From Sodalis-like endosymbiont of Proechinophthirus fluctus (lineage in GTDB: Bacteria > Pseudomonadota > Gammaproteobacteria > Enterobacterales > Enterobacteriaceae), in assembly GCF_001602625.1 (NCBI RefSeq), contig NZ_LECR01000040.1, forward strand, positions 18,749-30,194: a stretch of DNA of 11,446 nt, in the 5' to 3' direction. The notes below the pieces were generated by a model. That model saw only the letters and a list, made by a program, of their open reading frames with translations, was not told where the DNA came from and ran no database searches. Numbering within the stretch: position 1 is the stretch's first letter; each line of letters begins with the position of its first letter. The translations under genes were made by a program, and so were the position numbers. This document shows, in pieces, positions 1 through 7,018 of this stretch.

Positions 1-1
1 A

Positions 2-2098
2 TTATTCAGCCGACGCGCCAATCATCGTATTAAAGCGCACCGGCCGGTTGTCGGCGATTTCAGTACTGGCCAACACGGTCAGCTGCGGCAGAGAGCGGCG
101 TAAAAAACGTGAAAGCATGGCGCGCAGAACTGAGTTGACCAGCAGAACCTTCGGAGCCCCAAGGGCCATCTGCCGCTGCAACGCCCGTTCGGCCTGGACC
201 AGCAATCGATCCGCCATGCCCGGCTCTAGCACGCCGCCGTTTTGTACCGCCTGTATCAGCGCTTGCTCTAAAGCCACTTCCAGGCCAATGACCTGGATAT
301 CCCCTGTACCGGGAAACCAGTGTTGGGTAATGGCGCGGGCCAATTTATGGCGTACCAGATTGGTTAACATATCCACATCGTTTTGCTGCGGCGCATTTTC
401 CGCTAGACACTCCACTATAGAGCGCATATCACGAATCGAAACCTGTTCAGCCAGTAAATTCTGCAATACCTTATGCAGGGTGGTAAGAGAAAGCACATCC
501 GGGATCAAATCCTCCGTTAGCTTAGGCATTTCACGGGCGAAATGCTCCAGCAATTGCTGCGTTTCCTGGCGGCCGAGCAGCTCCTCGGCGTGTTGCATGA
601 GCAACTGATTGAAATGGGTCGCGACCACTGTACTGGCATCCACAACGGTATATCCAAGCGTCTTGGCCTCATCGCACAGTACCTGGTCTATCCATACGGC
701 CGGCAGGCCAAACGCGGGTTCCTGACACGGGTCGCCCTTTATCGTATCGCTGGCGCTGCCGGGATTAATGGCCATCCAGCGCTCGGGATAGATATCCCCA
801 CAGCCGATTTCCACGCCGTGTAGCAAAATACGGTAGTGGGTTGGCGGTATTTCCAAATTATCGCGAATATGTACCACCGGCGGCAGATAACCAATTTCAC
901 GAGCAAATTTTTTGCGGATCCCCCGTATGCGCTTCAACAGCTCAGCCCCCTGGCTGCTATCCACCATTGGAATCAGTCGATAGCCTACCTCTAGTCCGAG
1001 GGTATCCTCAGGCTGCACGTCATCCCAGCTGGCCTCCTCGCTCTGCCTGGTTTCCGGCGCTGGGTTATCCCCCAGCGTGCTAACCGTCGCTTTTTCCCCG
1101 CGTATAACGGCGTGATGGCGCAGCAGCCATGCCATGCCGAGCAGTAGTAGCGTGAACAGTAAAAATACGATGTTTGGCATCCCCGGTACCAGTCCCAGCA
1201 AACCAATCACTGCGGCGGACAGCATCATGACCCGGGGGTTATTGAACAATTGGCTTACCATTTGCTCACCTACGTCCTGATGAGTAGCCACGCGCGTGAC
1301 AATAACGCCGGTAGCGGTCGAAATGACCAGCGCTGGTATCTGCGCCACCAGACCATCGCCGATAGTCAGCAACGTATAGGTTTCCCCTGCTCGGCTGAGA
1401 TCCATTCCGTGCTGCATGACGCCTACCAGCAAACCGCCAATCAAATTAATGGCCATAATCAATAACCCGGCGATTACATCACCGCGGATGAATTTGCTTG
1501 CGCCATCCATGGAGCCGTAAAAATCAGCCTCTTGCGTCACTTCTATGCGTCGCTGTTTTGCTTCCTCTTCGCCGATAAGGCCGGCATTCAGATCGGCGTC
1601 GATGGCCATTTGTTTGCCCGGCATACCGTCTAATACAAAGCGTGCGCCCACTTCGGCTATACGGCCCGCGCCTTTAGTGATAACCATGAAATTGATAATC
1701 ACCAGAATAGCGAACACGACGATCCCGATAGCGAAGTTACCGCCGACGAGAAAATGGCCGAACGCGTCGATAACCTGCCCCGCCGCCGCTTCCCCTTGAT
1801 GCCCCTGCAATAAAATAACGCGCGCTGAGGCAACATTGAGCGCCAGCCTCAGCAAGGTAGAGAATAACAGCACGGTCGGAAAAGCGGCAAAATCGAGGGT
1901 ACGCTGGGTAAACATTGCTACCAGCAGGATCATTATGGATAAAACGATATTAAAGGTAAAAAAGAGGTCCAGGGCGAAAGGGGGCAAAGGCAGGATCATC
2001 ATCGACAAAATCATGATAATCACCACGGGACCCGCAAAGATTTGCCACTTGGTCTGACTGAAACCGGTTAAGTGCAGTTTAGCTACCAGATTCACCAT
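2..2098 (-). CDS. flhA: Flagellar type III export gate protein FlhA
   Basis: FlhA forms the inner-membrane export gate of the flagellar type III secretion apparatus and passes substrates and chaperones from its cytoplasmic ring into the channel. The 698-residue product matches the family's usual length (692 in E. coli). Residues 1 to about 330 hold roughly eight hydrophobic segments with highly conserved blocks (TQRTLDFAAFPT near 64-75, GARFVLDGMPGKQMAIDADL at 151-170). D207, in SKFIRGD, matches the essential Salmonella D208. An acidic linker follows, then the soluble C-terminal domain from about 355. The ATG at 2098 was chosen over an in-frame ATG at 2209 because it has AAGGAG eight bases upstream and gives the N-terminus MVNLVAKL, like E. 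coli; the longer form would lie deep inside flhB. It overlaps the flhB stop by 7 bases (ATGGTGA), so translation is probably coupled. The frame is intact to TAA at 2-4, and identity is very secure. Confidence 0.97.
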   Translation of the reverse strand: MVNLVAKLHLTGFSQTKWQIFAGPVVIIMILSMMILPLPPFALDLFFTFNIVLSIMILLVAMFTQRTLDFAAFPTVLLFSTLLRLALNVASARVILLQGHQGEAAAGQVIDAFGHFLVGGNFAIGIVVFAILVIINFMVITKGAGRIAEVGARFVLDGMPGKQMAIDADLNAGLIGEEEAKQRRIEVTQEADFYGSMDGASKFIRGDVIAGLLIMAINLIGGLLVGVMQHGMDLSRAGETYTLLTIGDGLVAQIPALVISTATGVIVTRVATHQDVGEQMVSQLFNNPRVMMLSAAVIGLLGLVPGMPNIVFLLFTLLLLGMAWLLRHHAVIRGEKATVSTLGDNPAPETRQSEEASWDDVQPEDTLGLEVGYRLIPMVDSSQGAELLKRIRGIRKKFAREIGYLPPVVHIRDNLEIPPTHYRILLHGVEIGCGDIYPERWMAINPGSASDTIKGDPCQEPAFGLPAVWIDQVLCDEAKTLGYTVVDASTVVATHFNQLLMQHAEELLGRQETQQLLEHFAREMPKLTEDLIPDVLSLTTLHKVLQNLLAEQVSIRDMRSIVECLAENAPQQNDVDMLTNLVRHKLARAITQHWFPGTGDIQVIGLEVALEQALIQAVQNGGVLEPGMADRLLVQAERALQRQMALGAPKVLLVNSVLRAMLSRFLRRSLPQLTVLASTEIADNRPVRFNTMIGASAE

Positions 2099-3246
2099 CG
2101 TGAATACTCCTTTTTTGCACGATATAATGCTTTTGGTACGGTGAGTTTGCTCGGTTGCCGGGGCCGCAATCCCCCTTGCTTGCGCCAGAGACGCAAACCA
2201 TAAACCCAAGCCAGAACCTCCGCCACGGAACCATAGAGCGCCACCGGAATGACGCCGCCTATCTCGCAGTGCCGGTATAGGGCCAGGGCTAACGGTGGTG
2301 CTTCCAGAATTGGGATTCCCTGCTGTTCCGCCCGCTGACGGATATTTAGCGCTACGACGCCTGCGCCTTTCGCCAATAGCTGCGGTGCGGTCATACGCAT
2401 CTGTTCATATTTCAGCGCCACCGCATAATGGATCGGATTGACGATCACCACATCGGCGTTCGCCACATCCTGCATCATTCGCCGCTGCGCCTGCTGGCGC
2501 TGGCGCTGGCGAATCAGACCTTTCAGCTGCGGATCCCCTTCTTTTTCTTTATGTTCTTCAAGAATGTCATGGCGCGACATCCGCAGCTTCTTCAGATGAC
2601 TGAATAACTGATAAAAAACGTCAAATCCCACCACGGGAATCAGGGCGAGGATGATAAGCAACACGCACTGCCGTATAAGTGATAAACTTTCAGCTATGAC
2701 CGTGAGAGGCACCCCCTGCGCTAACTGCATCATCCGCGGCCAAATAAACCACAAAGCGGTGCCGCAGGCGCCGCCTCCCACCAGACAGAATTTGAACAGC
2801 GTTTTGGTAAGTTCAGCGATCATTTGCATGGAAAACAGTCGGTTAAGCCCGCTAAAGGGGTTCAGGCGTTTGAGATCCAGGCTGACAGCTTTACTGCTAA
2901 ACAACACGCCACCGATCAACATCGGCGCCCCCACGGCTACTAACGTCACGCCGAGGAATAGCGATACGCTCGCCAGCATCGCCTGTCGCACCAGGTCGGA
3001 AAACTGGGCCAGTAACCAACTCCCCTCGCCGTTAATGTGGAAATCAAACGAGAGCCCGCTTTGCAGCATCCGTCCCATACCGAGAGCTAGGTGTTCACCC
3101 GTCAGCCATAGCAGGCTCCAGCCAGACAGTAACACCATCCACGACACTAGCTCTTTGGAACGCGGTACCTGTCCTTCTTTGCGCGCTTTTTGTAATCGGT
3201 GGGGAGTGGGCGCTTCACTTTTTTCCAGATCGCTTTCTTCCGCCAT
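2092..3246 (-). CDS. flhB: Flagellar type III export switch protein FlhB
   Basis: FlhB sits in the inner membrane beside FlhA. It controls the switch of the flagellar export apparatus from rod/hook to filament substrates, and in the family this involves self-cleavage between Asn and Pro of a conserved NPTH. The 384-residue length is typical (382 in E. coli). The N-terminus (SEAPTPHRLQKARKEGQVPRS, near 10-30) is a family hallmark. Four hydrophobic segments lie at about 31-52, 88-115, 140-168 and 183-210, followed by a charged linker (about 218-257) and the cytoplasmic domain. The cleavage motif reads NPIH at residues 270-273, so the usual Thr is Ile. After it come the conserved HYAVALKY, LLAKGAGVVALNIR and LEAPPLALALYRH. 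The ATG at 3246 has GAGG about ten bases upstream. The gene is upstream of flhA and overlaps its start. It is intact and recognised with very high certainty; the effect of the Ile is unknown. Confidence 0.97.
   Translation of the reverse strand: MAEESDLEKSEAPTPHRLQKARKEGQVPRSKELVSWMVLLSGWSLLWLTGEHLALGMGRMLQSGLSFDFHINGEGSWLLAQFSDLVRQAMLASVSLFLGVTLVAVGAPMLIGGVLFSSKAVSLDLKRLNPFSGLNRLFSMQMIAELTKTLFKFCLVGGGACGTALWFIWPRMMQLAQGVPLTVIAESLSLIRQCVLLIILALIPVVGFDVFYQLFSHLKKLRMSRHDILEEHKEKEGDPQLKGLIRQRQRQQAQRRMMQDVANADVVIVNPIHYAVALKYEQMRMTAPQLLAKGAGVVALNIRQRAEQQGIPILEAPPLALALYRHCEIGGVIPVALYGSVAEVLAWVYGLRLWRKQGGLRPRQPSKLTVPKALYRAKKEYSRW
2107..2112 (-). promoter_or_regulatory. Ribosome binding site of flhA
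   Basis: AAGGAG on the minus strand lies eight bases before the ATG at 2098 and inside the last codons of flhB. It decides the flhA start against the longer in-frame possibility at 2209. Confidence 0.85.
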
Positions 3247-3438
3247 GGCACTTTGCCCTCGCGTAGTGAATGAGTGATTTCATGACTTTTAGCCTACGTG
3301 ACGAAAGGCGATCCGATAAGGTAAAAAAGAGTCGGATCCGCGCGGCTTTTACCAGACGAATGACCCGTCCGCGGCAAGCAGCGCAGAGCGCTGTCATTCA
3401 TAACGCATCGAGCTGTGGGTTTAACGTGGTCCTTCGTG
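3247..3438. other. Short spacer between motB and flhB where chemotaxis genes are missing
   Basis: This 192-bp spacer separates motB from flhB. In E. coli the same interval holds cheA, cheW, receptor genes and cheRBYZ. Reading the short frames in the transcribed direction, I recognise no remnant of any chemotaxis protein. The spacer contains nested inverted repeats (listed separately) and a 7-bp inverted repeat GATCCGA/TCGGATC at 3310-3316 and 3332-3338. I see no clear promoter. Confidence 0.6.
3358..3399. repeat. Nested inverted repeats between motB and flhB
   Basis: A perfect hairpin CAGCGC-aga-GCGCTG occupies 3379-3393. It lies inside a wider inverted repeat, GAATGAC at 3358-3364 and GTCATTC at 3393-3399, which shares one base with it. 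Neither side carries a T-run, so it is not a standard terminator. It may be an mRNA-stabilising or partial-termination structure, or a scar of the deletion that removed the chemotaxis genes. Confidence 0.5.
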
Positions 3439-4479
3439 TCAAAGCGCGCTTTTGGGAATCGATGGCGCTGGCGGGACGCCGTCACCATCTATTCTATCGT
3501 TCAGAGAGGGCAACGCCGCGTCAGATTGCGCCGTGATGGATACCTCTGGCGCAGTTGGAGTGAATGGCGCTAGTGGTGAGGTTTTCTTGTCGAGCGGCGG
3601 CTTGGTCAAATGCCGCAATTGCACTGCTGCATCCTTGTCGCCGTCAATCACTTCGCTATGGCTATCCGTATTTTCCTGGCTGATCGCCTCTTCCTGCTCG
3701 TGGGTCAAAATGACGATACTGATACGGCGCTGCGCAGCGTTGTCATCCTCTTTCCCCGGCGGCGCCATGGTATTCGCCATGCCGATGACCCGCAGAATTT
3801 TATCACTTATCAACCCACCTTCTACCAATTCACGGCGCGACGCATTGGCACGATCGGCGGACAGCTCCCAGTTACCGTAGCCACGCTCGCCGTTTAAATA
3901 AGGCTGATTATCCGTATGCCCGGCCAAGCTTATACGGTTGGGCAAATCGTTAATCACCGGCGCAATTATGTGCATAATACTGCGCATATAGGGCGCAATT
4001 TCCGTGCCGCCGGTGGCGAACATTGGTCTTTTTTTGCTATCGATAATTTCAATACGCAAGCCCTCATGCATCAGAGTAATGCGCATATTAGGCTGCAGTT
4101 CCTTCAGCCTCGGATCGTTACGCAACATATGATCCAAGCGCAGGCGGGCATTATTCAGCCTTTGAATATCCTGCTGGTGATCCAGTTGACGCTGACGCAG
4201 ACGCGTTGTCCGAGCTTCGCTCGGGTTAGCGGGCAGCGGGAAATCACTTACGTTGAATTTGCGGTTGTGGTTAATCGCCTCTCTCAACGGCATCCTGAAA
4301 TATTCGGCGATCTGCTCACGCTGCTGCGGCGTTGTCGCCCCCAGCAGCCACATCACTAAAAAAAACGCCATCATCGTGGTCATGAAATCGGCGTAGGCTA
4401 TCTTCCACGAGCCGACATGGTGATTGGTATGTCGTGCCCTACGCCATTTGATTACAACCGGGGGTGACGTCTTTTTCAT
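3439..4479 (-). CDS. motB: Flagellar motor stator protein MotB
   Basis: MotB pairs with MotA to form the proton-conducting stator and anchors it to peptidoglycan. The 346-residue product has a short cytoplasmic N-terminus, one membrane helix (about 26-47) in SWKIAYADFMTTMMAFFLVM with the proton-binding aspartate at D31 (D32 in E. coli), a periplasmic plug/linker, and an OmpA-like peptidoglycan-binding domain at about 140-262 (SLAGHTDNQPY, NWELSADRANASRREL, RRISIVIL). It is about 38 residues longer than E. coli MotB (308). The extra length is a low-complexity Pro/Ser/Thr/Asp-rich C-terminal tail after about residue 262. Its ATG overlaps the motA stop in ATGA and has no clear Shine-Dalgarno sequence, which suggests translational coupling. 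The frame is intact and identity is very secure. Confidence 0.97.
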   Translation of the reverse strand: MKKTSPPVVIKWRRARHTNHHVGSWKIAYADFMTTMMAFFLVMWLLGATTPQQREQIAEYFRMPLREAINHNRKFNVSDFPLPANPSEARTTRLRQRQLDHQQDIQRLNNARLRLDHMLRNDPRLKELQPNMRITLMHEGLRIEIIDSKKRPMFATGGTEIAPYMRSIMHIIAPVINDLPNRISLAGHTDNQPYLNGERGYGNWELSADRANASRRELVEGGLISDKILRVIGMANTMAPPGKEDDNAAQRRISIVILTHEQEEAISQENTDSHSEVIDGDKDAAVQLRHLTKPPLDKKTSPLAPFTPTAPEVSITAQSDAALPSLNDRIDGDGVPPAPSIPKSAL

Positions 4480-5372
4480 AAATTGACTGTCGTATCAGCA
4501 GATTCCATTAGGCCGGATTTTTTAATCTGGCGCAGGTGGGATTCTAATTCCTCGAAAGAGGGACGTTCGGAAGTATATAAGGTCTTGCGCCCGAATTCTA
4601 TCGCGATCGGCGGTGCGTAGCCGTTCAAACTGGAGAGCAATGTCACGCGAATGCAATGCAACATCTTGATATGTTCATCGCCTTTCTGCTTAAGCAACGC
4701 CCCCAGGGGCATGACGCATCCGTAGGCCAGGAGAATACCAAGCAGGGTTCCCACCATCGCATTGGCAATCAGGGCACCGAGTTCGCCCGCGGACCGGTCC
4801 GCGGCGGCCAGGGCATTTACCACGCCCATCACCGCCGCGACGATACCGAAGGCGGGCAGCGCATCACCTACCTGTAGCAGGCTGTTTACCGGGATATCAT
4901 TTTCTTGTTCATAGGTCTCTATCTCCTTATTCATCAGCGCTTCAATTTCATAAGCGTTGAGATTACCGCCAACCATCAGACGGAGGTAATCAATAAGGAA
5001 ATCGATAACCAATTTATCAGCGAGCAATGAAGGATAGTGAGTAAAAATAACGCTGTTATGCGGATCGTCAATCTCTTTTTCCAGCGTTATTAATCCGGAC
5101 TGACGACTTTTGGACAGTAGGCGATACATCAGTGCCATGACATCCATGTACATCGCTTTGTTATAACGAGATGAACGGAACAGGCGCGGAATTGACTTTA
5201 TAGTAGCATAGATAGCCTTAATATTATTTCCAATAATAAAAGTACCTAAACCCGCACCTACGATAATCATAAATTCCGCGGGCTGAAATAAGGCGCCTAG
5301 TTGTCCTTCCGCTAACAAAAATCCACCAAAAATAGAAATAAATACAATTATATAACCAAATATAACTAGCAC
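4476..5372 (-). CDS. motA: Flagellar motor stator protein MotA
   Basis: MotA is the inner-membrane stator subunit that, with MotB, turns proton flow into torque on the rotor. The 298-residue product (295 in E. coli) has four membrane helices at about 1-20, 34-50, 170-190 and 200-222. Residues known to matter in E. coli are at the same positions: R90 and E98 in the rotor-contacting cytoplasmic loop, and P173 (ALPAFGI) and P222. The conserved block NGYAPPIAIEFGRKTLY stands near the C-terminus. The start codon is GTG at 5372, supported by AAGGA six bases upstream and by the N-terminus MLVIFGY matching E. coli. It follows flhC after 98 bp. No match to the sigma-28 class III consensus (TAAA, GCCGATAA) was seen in that gap, so it may be read through from flhDC. 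It is intact and very secure. Confidence 0.97.
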   Translation of the reverse strand: MLVIFGYIIVFISIFGGFLLAEGQLGALFQPAEFMIIVGAGLGTFIIGNNIKAIYATIKSIPRLFRSSRYNKAMYMDVMALMYRLLSKSRQSGLITLEKEIDDPHNSVIFTHYPSLLADKLVIDFLIDYLRLMVGGNLNAYEIEALMNKEIETYEQENDIPVNSLLQVGDALPAFGIVAAVMGVVNALAAADRSAGELGALIANAMVGTLLGILLAYGCVMPLGALLKQKGDEHIKMLHCIRVTLLSSLNGYAPPIAIEFGRKTLYTSERPSFEELESHLRQIKKSGLMESADTTVNL

Positions 5373-5378
5373 AGTGAT

Positions 5379-5383
5379 TCCTT
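5379..5383 (-). promoter_or_regulatory. Ribosome binding site of motA (GTG start)
   Basis: AAGGA lies six bases before the GTG at 5372, and no ATG in this frame gives a better N-terminus. It supports the non-ATG start. Confidence 0.8.
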
Positions 5384-5470
5384 ACAAGACAGTGGCATCC
5401 AGAAAATGAACGTTTTTGCCAGTGATGGAATAATCCGTTTGTGAAAATGGCATTCAATGCATCACTCTTC

Positions 5471-6061
5471 TCAGCATGTCTTTACGTTGCACATATTCCG
5501 TTGTCTTAAATTATATAAGCGATTATAGGCGGCGGCATGTGAAGGTTTACGCTTTTTAACTGCCCTTGAGGGTGGGTGGCAGAAACTGCAAACAAAGTTA
5601 TGGGGCGGATGGAAGGCATAGGTAATGAATGCTCCCCCACATTGTTTACAGCGCGTTTGCCCTAGTAATTGGCTGTCGATAAAGCGTAGCAATATCCAGG
5701 CGCGGGTCAAACCTAGCACCGTCCCACCATCCTGGCGCTGCGGACAGAGTTCTAGATATAGCCGATACGCTTTTATCATTGCCTCGATGGTCGGGGTATT
5801 TCCTATGCGAATCAGGCAGAGATAAGCGTTGTAAAACGCGGAAGAGTGGATATTCTGCTCCCAAGATAGAAACCAGTCAGCGGAGAATGGCAATAGTCCC
5901 TTAGGTGCCGGTGTCCCTTTGACTTCCTTATACAATTTCAGCAATCGACTGCGGCTCAGGCAAGTTTCATTTTCCAGAATAGGTAGCCGAGCGCCGAGCG
6001 TAATCAGCTCCATGGCCAGCTGTATATCCCTGGATTCCTGCATGATACTTTTCCTATACAC
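5471..6061 (-). CDS. flhC: Flagellar master transcription activator subunit FlhC
   Basis: FlhC is the zinc-binding DNA-recognition subunit of the FlhD4C2 complex, which activates class II flagellar promoters in the cytoplasm. With the GTG start the product is 196 residues (192 in E. coli). The stretch [16 protein letters not shown] and the segment [17 protein letters not shown] are strongly conserved. The four zinc ligands are C138, C141 (CKQC) and C158, C161 (CSFC), followed by [12 protein letters not shown] chose GTG at 6061 over an in-frame ATG at 6043 and an upstream start at 6163. AAGGA stands eight bases before it, and [10 protein letters not shown] aligns without gaps to E. coli MSEKSIVQEA. 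It begins 4 bases after the flhD stop. The last roughly 25 residues diverge from E. coli and add cysteines (NMCNVKTC). The gene is intact. Confidence 0.96.
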   Translation of the reverse strand: MYRKSIMQESRDIQLAMELITLGARLPILENETCLSRSRLLKLYKEVKGTPAPKGLLPFSADWFLSWEQNIHSSAFYNAYLCLIRIGNTPTIEAMIKAYRLYLELCPQRQDGGTVLGLTRAWILLRFIDSQLLGQTRCKQCGGAFITYAFHPPHNFVCSFCHPPSRAVKKRKPSHAAAYNRLYNLRQRNMCNVKTC

Positions 6062-6065
6062 GAGA

Positions 6066-6410
6066 TCATTCCTTAAGCAAACGGGTAGGATCGGGAGTCG
6101 CTGAATTAAGCAACTGCGTGGACAGCACGATCCCTGTATGGACCTGCTGTAACTCATCAACACGGGATTCGCGCGTCAGGCAATTGATGATCTGTTCGTC
6201 ATCGAGGCGCAGCAGGCAAATAAGCTGGTTGATTTCGCCAAGCTTTATCAATTCAGATAGGGAAAGTTCAGCCAGTTTATCCAGCGTGTCTTCTCCCACC
6301 CCAAGACGGAATCCCGCTACCTTCTTATCTTTTTTGATAAGCTCTTGGGCGAGTAAGAGATAGGATAGATTTATTTCATGTATATTCCTGAGAAGGTTAT
6401 CACTACTCAT
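6066..6410 (-). CDS. flhD: Flagellar master transcription activator subunit FlhD
   Basis: FlhD is the partner of FlhC in the FlhD4C2 activator that sits at the top of the flagellar cascade. The 114-residue product is helical and close in length to E. coli FlhD (116-119). It is recognised by [13 protein letters not shown] (near 13-25), [18 protein letters not shown], and [18 protein letters not shown] (near 80-97), all conserved in the family. The ATG at 6410 has AAGGA at 6421-6425, ten bases upstream. It is first in the flhDC-motAB gene string. The frame is intact, in contrast to every protein gene seen on the other side of the 1-kb spacer. Confidence 0.96.
   Translation of the reverse strand: MSSDNLLRNIHEINLSYLLLAQELIKKDKKVAGFRLGVGEDTLDKLAELSLSELIKLGEINQLICLLRLDDEQIINCLTRESRVDELQQVHTGIVLSTQLLNSATPDPTRLLKE
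6070..6074 (-). promoter_or_regulatory. Ribosome binding site of flhC (GTG start), inside the flhD end
   Basis: AAGGA, made from the last Lys and Glu codons of flhD, lies eight bases before the flhC GTG at 6061. It decides the start and points to coupled translation of flhD and flhC. Confidence 0.8.
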
Positions 6411-6522
6411 CGTTGATGTATCCTTGTTATTTTAATAGCGAAGGAGGGTTAAGTATTAATGGCCGAAAAGCATTAAACGCAGATATCGGTCACCTGGCAC
6501 TTGTTTAAACTTACACTTAGCA

Positions 6523-6537
6523 TGTTAATAATTAACA
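6523..6537. promoter_or_regulatory. 15-bp palindrome in the flhD upstream region, possible operator
   Basis: TGTTAAT-A-ATTAACA is a perfect palindrome with seven-base arms around one central base, about 113-127 bases upstream of the flhD start. Its size and symmetry suit a dimeric regulator. The sequence context is AT-rich, so chance is possible, and I cannot assign a regulator. Confidence 0.4.
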
Positions 6538-6759
6538 AACAATAAACTCATTAACCCTTGGCTCTATTTATAATGGCCTAACCGAAAACATTATTATCTT
6601 AACCGTGCCGCCCATGCAAACATATTTTTCTCATCAATCTCAGGAGACAATTAATGATAAGTAATAACCATCCTACGCGCTAATTCGGCGTACAATAGCC
6701 TAACACTATTTAGCCAATGATCAAAAAATTACATTACTGCCTCATTAGTAAATCCATAA

Positions 6760-6784
6760 TCCGCCGATTTAATGCATCGGCGGA
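6760..6784. repeat. 9-bp GC-rich hairpin in the flhD-proK spacer
   Basis: TCCGCCGAT (6760-6768) and ATCGGCGGA (6776-6784) pair perfectly around the loop TTAATGC. The GC-rich stem stands out in AT-rich DNA and may be the terminator stem of a lost gene. Neither strand has a proper T-run after it, so active termination is not supported. Confidence 0.5.
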
Positions 6785-6967
6785 CATTTATGCTACATAG
6801 TCTGTGACGCTTGCGCTTGACTACACAATATACATACTAGTTATATTGCAACACAAATAAAAAATCTTACTTTTACGTGCTAACCCATCATTAGTCACAC
6901 TTATAACTTACATTAAGAAATACACCCCTAATCAGCGCCTATTATGCCAATTAAGTATCAGTTTAGC

Positions 6968-7018
6968 AGGTTAGAATCATCGGCTATCATTTACAATGAT
7001 GATTAGAAAAGCTAACCT
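6968..7018. repeat. Long bulged hairpin in the flhD-proK spacer
   Basis: AGGTTAGAATCATC (6968-6981) can pair with GATGATT (6998-7004) and CTAACCT (7012-7018). This gives 14 base pairs with a seven-base one-sided bulge (7005-7011) and an apical region that contains a further small inverted repeat, ATCATT/AATGAT. On the plus strand a T-rich stretch (TTATTTTTCCC) follows about ten bases later. It may be a decayed terminator, a structured RNA remnant or a mobile-element end. Confidence 0.45.

Noticed and set aside
48..608. Plus-strand open frames opposite flhA, such as 48-608 and 542-823
   Set aside because: They are antisense shadows of a highly conserved gene, with low-complexity unfamiliar translations and no ribosome site logic.
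2099..2209. Longer flhA reading from an upstream ATG at 2209
   Set aside because: The extra 37 residues are the flhB end read in another frame, and the ATG at 2098 has a strong ribosome site and a family-like N-terminus.
6062..6163. Longer flhC reading from 6163
   Set aside because: The added residues lie inside flhD in another frame and do not resemble FlhC. GTG at 6061 aligns exactly with the E. coli start and has a ribosome site.
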